A stretch of 10,362 nt of DNA from an uncultured Oscillospiraceae bacterium. GTDB lineage: Bacteria; Bacillota; Clostridia; Oscillospirales; Acutalibacteraceae. A model generated the notes under the pieces. That model searched no databases, was not told where the DNA came from, and was given only the letters and a program-made list of their open reading frames with translations. Positions 5,435 to 10,362 of the stretch are shown one piece after another; the stretch's first letter is position 1; each line of letters opens with the position of its first letter. The position numbers and the translations under genes are program-made. The stretch covers positions 1-10,362 of the forward strand of contig URPG01000047.1 in the NCBI GenBank assembly GCA_900549675.1. Direction: 5' to 3'.

Positions 5435-7666
5435 TCAACGTATCACCGTTTCGGTATGATAGCGTTTACCGCCCTCTTCCAGATAAATTTCAAGCTCACC
5501 TTTTGACGGCAGAAACTGCATTTTACGGTCGTAACGTGACAAAGCTTCTTGGTCCAAAGTCAAGGACACGGCTTGTGTTTCCCCTGCTTGTAGGAAAATG
5601 CGCTTAAATGCTTTTAACTCTTTAATTCTGCCCGTTACCTCTCCGCGTTTCCAGTGAATAAACAGCATAGGAACCGCATCAGCATTAACTTCTCCCTTAT
5701 TTTGAATTTCAAAATAAACTGTAACCGAATCTTCTTTAGAATCCACTTTTACGCCTGTTATCTCAAACTGCGTGTAAGACAATCCATAGCCGAAAGGATA
5801 AACCGGTTCCTGCGGCAAATTATAGTATTTTAAAGCCGCATAGCTTTCTTTTGCATTATAATAGCAAGGCAATTGTCCTGCGCCATACGGCAGGCTCACC
5901 GGCAAACGTCCACTGGGAGAATATTTTCCTGCCACAAGCTCTGCCAAAGCTTTTCCGCCTCTTGGTCCGGGATAAAAAGCATAGAGCAAAGCATCGGCTT
6001 TATCCCGCAGAGCAGACACATTGTAGGCTCTGCCGCCTTGTACAATCACAATCACCGGTTTCCCCAAAGCAAAGACAGCCTCCGCCAGTTCATTTTGTCT
6101 GCCCGGCAGTTCAAGACTGGCACTGTCTACGCCTTCTCCGCAGTCCATTTCCACTTTGCTCTCAGCAAGCACCGCTCCGTTAATATCAAAATCTGCTTTG
6201 CCTGAAAAGCGGCTCGAAGAACCGCCAAGCGTTAAAATCACAATATCGCTGTTTTTGGCAGTTTCAATGGCCATTGCAATTTCATCTTCTGTGCTGTTCA
6301 GCACAGAACCACCTTTGGCGAAGTGAATTTTTTCTTCGCCAAATACTTGTTTGAATCCATCTAAAATCGTTATACCATTTAAAACAGGCGGAGTATAATC
6401 GCCCAGCAAATGATAAATATCGTCTGCCACGGGACCAATTACCGCGATGCTTTGTTTGTTTTGGGATAAGGGCAATCGCTGATTATTTTTCAGCAGAACA
6501 ATGCTTTCTCTGGCCAATATTTCACTTTGAGGATAATTCTCATAAGAAAAATCTTCCGTGTTTCCTTCCTCTAAATAAGGATTCTCAAACAATCCTCTCT
6601 CAAATTTAAGCGTGAGCACTCTCAACACCGCTTCATTCAATCTTTCTTCTGAAATCAATCCTCTTTCAAACGCCTGTTCCAATTTGGTAAAACCGGTATC
6701 CCAAAGGCTGACGTCGATTCCGCTTTCCAACGCCAAAGCCCCCGAGGCCGTGTTATCACCTGTTACGGTATCTAAACGGTCAATGGCGGTACCGTCTGCC
6801 ATGACAATTCCGTCAAAGCACAGTTCACCCCGCAGATAATCTTTTAAAAGCTGTTCGTTAGCGTGGCAATACACACCGTCAATTTCGTTATACGCCGCCA
6901 TAAAACCTTTGGCACCGTTTTCCACTGCCGCTTTGGCGGGAGGGAGATGAATTTCACGCAGTTCCCGCTCTCCGATTAAAGCGGCGCTGGCATTTACACC
7001 GCCGGTAGTTTGCCCTTGGGCACATAAATGCTTGGCGACCACATCAACACCTTTCTTTTTACAGCCTCTGACAGCCGCACCTGCCATTTTCGCACAGAGA
7101 TAAGGGTCTTCACTAAAACATTCCTCGCTGCGTCCCCAACGGGCGTCCCGCACTACGTCCAGCATAGAAACCAATGCTAAATCCACACCCTGCGATTGAA
7201 TTTGTTTGCCCACAACACCAAAAGCACTTTCAACCAACTCATCATCAAAGGTGGCGCCCATAGAAAGTGCAACAGGCAGCAAATATCCGTCTATCGCCTG
7301 ATGTCCGTGCGGACATTCCGTACTCATTAAAGCAGGAATTCCAAAACGAGATTGTTCAATCACTTCTTTTTGAACCTGATTATAAATCTTTGCTGCCAAT
7401 CTTTGCGGAATGCCGCTTTCTTCCGTTTTTTGTGACCAAGGATCAGCCCGGTAAAGACCGTATAGTACACCGATTCCGCCCCAATATTCGTTTTCTTGCC
7501 GGAATTCTTCCGATAAAAAAAATGTATCTTCTTGACGTTCATAACAGTTAAAGCCATATAAACGCTGATTTAATTGCCCCACCTTTTCTCTGAGCGTCAT
7601 TCTTTTGATTAAATCTTCTGCGCGCTCTTTGGCGGGCAATTTGGCGTCTAAATATTTTTCTTTCAT
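5435..7666 (-). CDS. Glycoside hydrolase family 3 beta-glycosidase (beta-glucosidase-like)
   Basis: The protein has 743 residues. The start is the ATG at 7666-7664, with AAAGGA 7 bases upstream; a longer reading from 7711 has no ribosome binding site. It carries the complete GH3 plan: an N-terminal (beta/alpha)8 domain at about 10-370, an alpha/beta sandwich domain at about 385-600, and a C-terminal fibronectin-III-like domain at about 640-735. Visible motifs include RDARWGRSEECFSEDPYL (173-190), the substrate-binding VAKHL (210-214), and GIVMADGTAID (286-296) with D291 as the nucleophile. GEGVDSASLELPG (510-522) offers E511 as the likely acid/base. PFGYGLSYT precedes the final domain. The enzyme removes terminal beta-linked sugars with retention of configuration. 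There is no signal peptide, so it probably acts on imported oligosaccharides or glycosides in the cytoplasm. Beta-xylosidase or mixed activity is possible, since GH3 specificity cannot be read from motifs. It is divergent from an AraC regulator. Confidence 0.96.
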   Translation of the reverse strand: MKEKYLDAKLPAKERAEDLIKRMTLREKVGQLNQRLYGFNCYERQEDTFFLSEEFRQENEYWGGIGVLYGLYRADPWSQKTEESGIPQRLAAKIYNQVQKEVIEQSRFGIPALMSTECPHGHQAIDGYLLPVALSMGATFDDELVESAFGVVGKQIQSQGVDLALVSMLDVVRDARWGRSEECFSEDPYLCAKMAGAAVRGCKKKGVDVVAKHLCAQGQTTGGVNASAALIGERELREIHLPPAKAAVENGAKGFMAAYNEIDGVYCHANEQLLKDYLRGELCFDGIVMADGTAIDRLDTVTGDNTASGALALESGIDVSLWDTGFTKLEQAFERGLISEERLNEAVLRVLTLKFERGLFENPYLEEGNTEDFSYENYPQSEILARESIVLLKNNQRLPLSQNKQSIAVIGPVADDIYHLLGDYTPPVLNGITILDGFKQVFGEEKIHFAKGGSVLNSTEDEIAMAIETAKNSDIVILTLGGSSSRFSGKADFDINGAVLAESKVEMDCGEGVDSASLELPGRQNELAEAVFALGKPVIVIVQGGRAYNVSALRDKADALLYAFYPGPRGGKALAELVAGKYSPSGRLPVSLPYGAGQLPCYYNAKESYAALKYYNLPQEPVYPFGYGLSYTQFEITGVKVDSKEDSVTVYFEIQNKGEVNADAVPMLFIHWKRGEVTGRIKELKAFKRIFLQAGETQAVSLTLDQEALSRYDRKMQFLPSKGELEIYLEEGGKRYHTETVIR

Positions 7667-7684
7667 CCTTATTTCCTTTCTCCT

Positions 7685-7726
7685 ATAGAAAAAAAGCCTG
7701 TTTTCTATCATTATTCATCTTGATAG
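7685..7726 (-). promoter_or_regulatory. Overlapping inverted repeats in the GH3 leader
   Basis: ATAGAAAA (7685-7692) pairs with TTTTCTAT (7701-7708), and CTATCA (7705-7710) pairs with TGATAG (7721-7726). The two stems share bases 7705-7708, so in the GH3 mRNA they cannot both form fully. The stem nearer the gene abuts the AGGAG/AAAGGA region. These could be alternative RNA structures or protein-binding half-sites. The region is AT-rich, so chance is a real possibility. Confidence 0.3.
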
Positions 7727-7791
7727 CAAGCATTGCCTTTATGTTTCACTACTTTATTTTGTTTTGAGAATATTCAATAGTTGCACCTCTT

Positions 7792-7813
7792 TGGAAAAGC
7801 GATTCTTTTTCCA
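7792..7813. promoter_or_regulatory. 22-bp inverted repeat, possible operator
   Basis: TGGAAAA (7792-7798) and TTTTCCA (7807-7813) are perfect complements around GCGATTCT. The centre contains CG like a catabolite-responsive element, but the spacing does not fit the cre consensus. It lies between the divergent GH3 and AraC genes, just downstream of the possible GH3 -10 on the minus strand. Confidence 0.35.
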
Positions 7814-7940
7814 TGAATAAAATGAAAAAATTATATAAAATAGAACAAGAGCACGAAGGCCTCCTCTCCCAAAAGCTATATACCTCCGTACTCTATCTCT
7901 ATTTGCCTATATTATATCGCTTTCCTTTTTAATATTCTTG

Positions 7941-7970
7941 TTGCATATTAACTTGTTTTTGTAGTATATT
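7941..7970 (+). promoter_or_regulatory. Probable promoter of the AraC-family gene
   Basis: TTGCAT (7941-7946) and TATATT (7965-7970) are separated by 18 bases. The start would fall near 7977, only about 14 bases before the ATG, leaving just room for the AGGAGG at 7979-7984. The elements are fair matches in very AT-rich DNA. Confidence 0.45.
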
Positions 7971-7990
7971 GATATTATAGGAGGTTTGCT

Positions 7991-8869
7991 ATGGAAATTC
8001 CAAAATATACTTTTTACGATTCCGGGAAATCTACCGACATGGGTTTTTCGACCCAAACCAGTGTCAGTGAAACCGCCCCTTTACATACCCACGACTATCC
8101 GGAATTCTTCTTGGTATTAGAGGGAAAAGCGCTTCATCTTGTCAACGATACGGTACAAAATTTAGAACGGGGCAGTTTGGTCTTTATGCGCCCCGAAGAT
8201 ATACACTGCTATGATTTTTACAAAAGCTTCGATTTTATCTTTGTCAATCTTGCCTTTTCGATGGACCTTATGCGAAAACTAACGGATTTATTCTTACCGG
8301 ACAAACCCTTTACCGCTTTATTGAAAGAAGCCTTGCCGCCTATGGTACAGCTCTCTGCAGAAGAAACGCAAAAGCTCTATGAAGAAATTCGCGTGTTAGA
8401 GAGAATTAACGACCAAGAAAAACCCGATTTTGCTCGTTGTCATATCAAAAGCTTTTTAGCTTCTCTTTTTTGCCGATATTTTTTCCAGTCCCAAAAAGAA
8501 GAGATTGTCGTTCCGCAATGGCTTTCAGATGTTGCTTTTCAAATGCAAAAAATCGAGAATGCCAGGCTGGGTTTTAAGCGTATGCTTTCTTTGGCCCACT
8601 GTTCTTCTGAGCACCTCTGCCGGGAATTTAAAAAATATTACGGTTCTACACCTAACCAGTTCATCAACCGCCAACGTCTGCGTTACTCCCTTTACTTGCT
8701 TTCCTATACGGATATGGAGATTATGGAGGTGGCTGAACATTGCGGTTTTAATAATTTAAGCCATTTTTATCATCAGTTTAAAGAAAGCTTCCAGATTCCG
8801 CCGAAGAAATTTCGTATGCAGTCTTTATCTTCCGACGATTCTACAGAACCGCAACAAAAAATCGTTTGA
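7991..8869 (+). CDS. AraC-family regulator with N-terminal cupin domain
   Basis: The protein has 292 residues, typical for the family, starting at ATG with AGGAGG 6 bases upstream. Residues about 20-90 form a cupin-type sensor: HTHDYPEFFLVLEG (32-45) and PEDIHCYDF (68-76), with H32, H34, E38 and H72 in the usual cupin positions. This domain normally binds a sugar or small ligand. Residues about 185-278 hold the double helix-turn-helix: first motif around FKRMLSLAHCSSEHLCREFK, then YGSTPNQFINRQRLRYS and the second motif MEVAEHCGFNNLSHFYHQFK (245-264). It is transcribed away from the GH3 gene. Such pairs commonly consist of a regulator and its target, so it probably controls the glycosidase in response to a sugar; this is inference from position. 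It ends with a short polar tail and a weak terminator. Confidence 0.95.
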   Translation: MEIPKYTFYDSGKSTDMGFSTQTSVSETAPLHTHDYPEFFLVLEGKALHLVNDTVQNLERGSLVFMRPEDIHCYDFYKSFDFIFVNLAFSMDLMRKLTDLFLPDKPFTALLKEALPPMVQLSAEETQKLYEEIRVLERINDQEKPDFARCHIKSFLASLFCRYFFQSQKEEIVVPQWLSDVAFQMQKIENARLGFKRMLSLAHCSSEHLCREFKKYYGSTPNQFINRQRLRYSLYLLSYTDMEIMEVAEHCGFNNLSHFYHQFKESFQIPPKKFRMQSLSSDDSTEPQQKIV

Positions 8870-8872
8870 TTT

Positions 8873-8900
8873 TACCGATTTTAAGAGCGGTATCTTTTTC
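8873..8900 (+). terminator. Weak intrinsic terminator after the AraC-family gene
   Basis: A 5-bp stem TACCG/CGGTA (8873-8877 with 8888-8892), with a 10-base loop, is followed by TCTTTTTCTTTT. An alternative pairing of AAAATCG and CGATTTT uses the stop-codon region. The stem is short, so some read-through toward mnmA is possible. Confidence 0.45.
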
Positions 8901-8929
8901 TTTTCAGGTTAGGGAAAATATGATAAAAT
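8901..8929 (+). promoter_or_regulatory. Probable promoter of mnmA
   Basis: TTTTCA (8901-8906) and TAAAAT (8924-8929) are separated by 17 bases, with TG at 8921-8922 making an extended -10. The start near 8936 leaves a leader of about 60 bases ending in AGGAGG (8987-8992) before the ATG at 8997. The -35 overlaps the T-tract of the preceding terminator. Confidence 0.5.
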
Positions 8930-8996
8930 AAAGTATAAGCTAAAACACAAAAATTGATGATAAAAATAGATATAGACAATAAAAATAGGAGGAATC

Positions 8997-10103
8997 ATGA
9001 AAGCTGTTATTGCCATGAGCGGCGGAGTGGACAGTTCTGCTGCTGCTCTGCTTACACAAAAAATGGGGTATGAAACCATTGGCATTACCCTTAAATTATA
9101 TACCAACGAAGGCGTTTGCTCGACCAAAAGCCGTACCTGCTGTTCTCTGGATGACGTAGAAGATGCCCGCAGTGTGGCGGCTAAATTAAATATGCCTTTT
9201 TATGTTCTTAATTTTTCAGAGGATTTTTCGGAAAACGTCATTGAACGCTTTGTCAGTGCCTATGAAGAGGGTTTTACCCCCAATCCCTGCATTGACTGTA
9301 ACAAATATATTAAATTTGAAAGCTTGCTCTCCCGCGCAGAGGAGCTTGGGTTTGATTATCTTGTGACGGGCCATTACTCCCGTATTGAAAAAGACCCCGT
9401 CAGCGGGCGTTATCTGTTGAAAAAGGGACTGGATGCAACCAAGGACCAAAGCTATATGCTCTATGCCCTTACACAAGAGCAGTTGTCTAAAACACTCTTC
9501 CCGTTGGGAGAGATGAAAAAAGAGCATGTTCGTGAAATTGCAGAAGAAAATGGACTAATTAATGCCAGAAAAAGAGATAGTCAAGACATTTGTTTTGTTC
9601 CTGACGGTGATTATGCGGCTTTTATCAAGCGCTATAAGGGCAGAGAATTCAAGCCCGGCAATTTTGTCGGCATGCACGGTGAGATTTACGGACAGCACAA
9701 AGGAATTATCCACTACACGGTAGGTCAAAGAAAAGGCTTGGGGCTTTCTTTCCCACAGCCTATGTTTGTCGGCGGCATAGATGTCGTCAAAAACGAAGTT
9801 CTCCTCTGTAAGGCAGAAGAATTGTTCAGCACTGAGCTTACCGCCAGAGAATTGAATCTCATCTCCTGTGAACGAATTGATGAACCTATGCGTGTTTCTG
9901 CCAAGGTGCGTTACCGCCACAAAGAACAACCCGCCACCGTCATCCAAACGGGTGATGATGAAATCAGGGTCATCTTTGATGAGCCGCAAAGAGCCATTAC
10001 AAAAGGACAAGCCGTTGTTTTGTACCAAGAAGATGTTGTTGTTGGCGGCGGCATGATTTGCGGCACACAGCCCGTTACCACAGCAGATCCTTTCGCAGAT
10101 TAA
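8997..10103 (+). CDS. mnmA: tRNA-specific 2-thiouridylase MnmA
   Basis: The protein has 368 residues, the usual length. MnmA activates U34 of Lys, Glu and Gln tRNAs with ATP and inserts sulfur to give 2-thiouridine, which supports accurate decoding of two-fold codon boxes. The N-terminal PP-loop SGGVDSS (8-14) binds ATP. The catalytic cysteines are clear: C98 in FTPNPCIDCNKYIKF and C199 in DSQDICFVPDGDY, the pair that forms the persulfide relay. VTGHYSRI (123-130), KDQSYML (149-155) and HYTVGQRKGLG are further family motifs, and the C-terminal beta-barrel ends with GGGMI. In the clostridial manner it carries an extra cysteine cluster, CSTKSRTCCSLDD (41-53). It is intact and transcribed alone here, with a strong terminator. 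No sulfurtransferase or cysteine desulfurase gene is adjacent. Confidence 0.97.
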   Translation: MKAVIAMSGGVDSSAAALLTQKMGYETIGITLKLYTNEGVCSTKSRTCCSLDDVEDARSVAAKLNMPFYVLNFSEDFSENVIERFVSAYEEGFTPNPCIDCNKYIKFESLLSRAEELGFDYLVTGHYSRIEKDPVSGRYLLKKGLDATKDQSYMLYALTQEQLSKTLFPLGEMKKEHVREIAEENGLINARKRDSQDICFVPDGDYAAFIKRYKGREFKPGNFVGMHGEIYGQHKGIIHYTVGQRKGLGLSFPQPMFVGGIDVVKNEVLLCKAEELFSTELTARELNLISCERIDEPMRVSAKVRYRHKEQPATVIQTGDDEIRVIFDEPQRAITKGQAVVLYQEDVVVGGGMICGTQPVTTADPFAD

Positions 10104-10140
10104 AATTTTGCAGTAAAATGCCTTTATCGAAGTTAATATA

Positions 10141-10176
10141 AAAACAGCAGGCAGATATTTTTCTGTCTGCTGTTTT
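10141..10176. terminator. Strong intrinsic terminator after mnmA
   Basis: A 15-bp stem (10141-10155 with 10162-10176) has one G-T wobble and a 6-base loop. It begins AAAACAGCAG and ends CTGCTGTTTT, so A and T runs flank it on both sides and it could work in both directions. Confidence 0.92.
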
Positions 10177-10362
10177 GTTCATTGCTCACTCTCAAAGAAT
10201 ATCTGAAAACAAACCTTAGCTTTACTGTAAAAGCCCTTTATGTGCGACATTTCGCTTTCTGAAATAAATGATCCAAACAAAACATCTCCCCGCATAACCT
10301 TATTTATTTTGTGCATTTTAAAATATACCCTTATTTATTCTTATCCCCCGACTTCGTCTGTA
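10177..10362. other. Right-edge noncoding region with nothing assigned
   Basis: No gene is supported in the final 186 bases. An 11-bp direct repeat CCTTATTTATT occurs at 10298-10308 and 10329-10339. A 45-codon minus-strand frame (10179-10316) ends just before the terminator but has no correctly spaced ribosome binding site and no recognisable product. Confidence 0.5.

Larger units (their letters stand above)
7667..7990. other. Divergent regulatory region between the GH3 and AraC genes
   Basis: This is 324 bases of AT-rich DNA with no convincing gene. It contains the AraC promoter at its right end, a 22-bp inverted repeat at 7792-7813, and two overlapping inverted repeats at 7685-7726 close to the GH3 start. 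For GH3 the best -10 on the minus strand is a perfect TATAAT at 7830-7835 with no good -35, as expected if an activator such as the AraC protein is needed. The leader would then be about 155 bases. A 39-codon reading frame at 7813-7932 (+) has no ribosome binding site. Confidence 0.6.

Noticed and set aside
7792..7813. Calling the palindrome a CcpA cre site.
   Set aside because: The CG core is present but the distance from TG to CG is longer than in the cre consensus.
7813..7932. A 39-codon plus-strand reading frame with a basic start and hydrophobic end, between the GH3 and AraC genes.
   Set aside because: There is no ribosome binding site within the expected distance, it overlaps the palindrome at 7792-7813, and it has no recognisable product.
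10179..10316. A 45-codon minus-strand reading frame ending just before the terminator at 10141-10176.
   Set aside because: The start has no correctly spaced Shine-Dalgarno, the product matches nothing I recognise, and the terminator is already explained by mnmA.
10298..10339. An 11-bp direct repeat CCTTATTTATT with copies 31 bp apart.
   Set aside because: It is low-complexity AT-rich sequence at the window edge with only two copies, so it is compatible with chance.

Overview
The window looks like chromosomal DNA of a low-to-moderate GC anaerobic Bacillota, most likely a clostridial lineage. This is inferred from strong AGGAGG-type ribosome binding sites, sigma-A-like promoters, AT-rich intergenic DNA with short hairpin terminators, and the style of the Crp/Fnr, AraC, ECF and MnmA proteins. 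No rRNA, tRNA, insertion sequence, phage gene or CRISPR array was seen. Gene ends are marked by hairpins and the units look intact, apart from the first gene, which is cut by the window edge.

Layout. (1) 2-445 (+): the 3' part of an integral membrane protein resembling an ECF-transporter S component. It converges on (2) 515-1369 (-), a lipoprotein of unknown function, and the two share a near-perfect bidirectional terminator. (3) 1577-2251 (+): a Crp/Fnr-family regulator, divergent from the lipoprotein. (4) 2377-5337 (+): a tight three-gene operon encoding a cytoplasmic substrate-binding-protein-like protein, a HypB/UreG-like P-loop GTPase with extra cysteine pairs, and a soluble ABC ATPase; it ends at a hairpin. 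(5) 5435-7666 (-): a cytoplasmic GH3 beta-glycosidase, divergent from (6) 7991-8869 (+), an AraC-family regulator with a cupin sensor domain. (7) 8997-10103 (+): mnmA, the tRNA 2-thiouridylase, followed by a strong terminator. The last 186 bases hold nothing convincing.

The most unusual part is unit 4 with its regulator. It looks like an ABC importer operon with the membrane part removed: there is no permease, and the 'binding protein' has no signal peptide. In place of a permease there is a GTPase related to the nickel-insertion GTPases HypB and UreG, carrying a CPDH motif and two CxxC pairs. Both the binding-protein-like protein and the ATPase begin with a small domain resembling the DUF1858/ScdA_N family, which is associated with Fe-S and nitrosative-stress proteins. 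Upstream of the operon is a perfect 14-bp inverted repeat (GTAAC-N4-GTTAC) centred about 41.5 bp before the predicted transcription start. An extended -10 but no good -35 follows it, which is the classic geometry of a class II Crp/Fnr-activated promoter. The inferred model is that the neighbouring Crp/Fnr protein activates an intracellular, nucleotide-driven metal or cofactor handling system whose client is unknown.

The GH3 enzyme and the AraC regulator probably form a separate local sugar-utilisation module. mnmA is a housekeeping gene unrelated to its neighbours.
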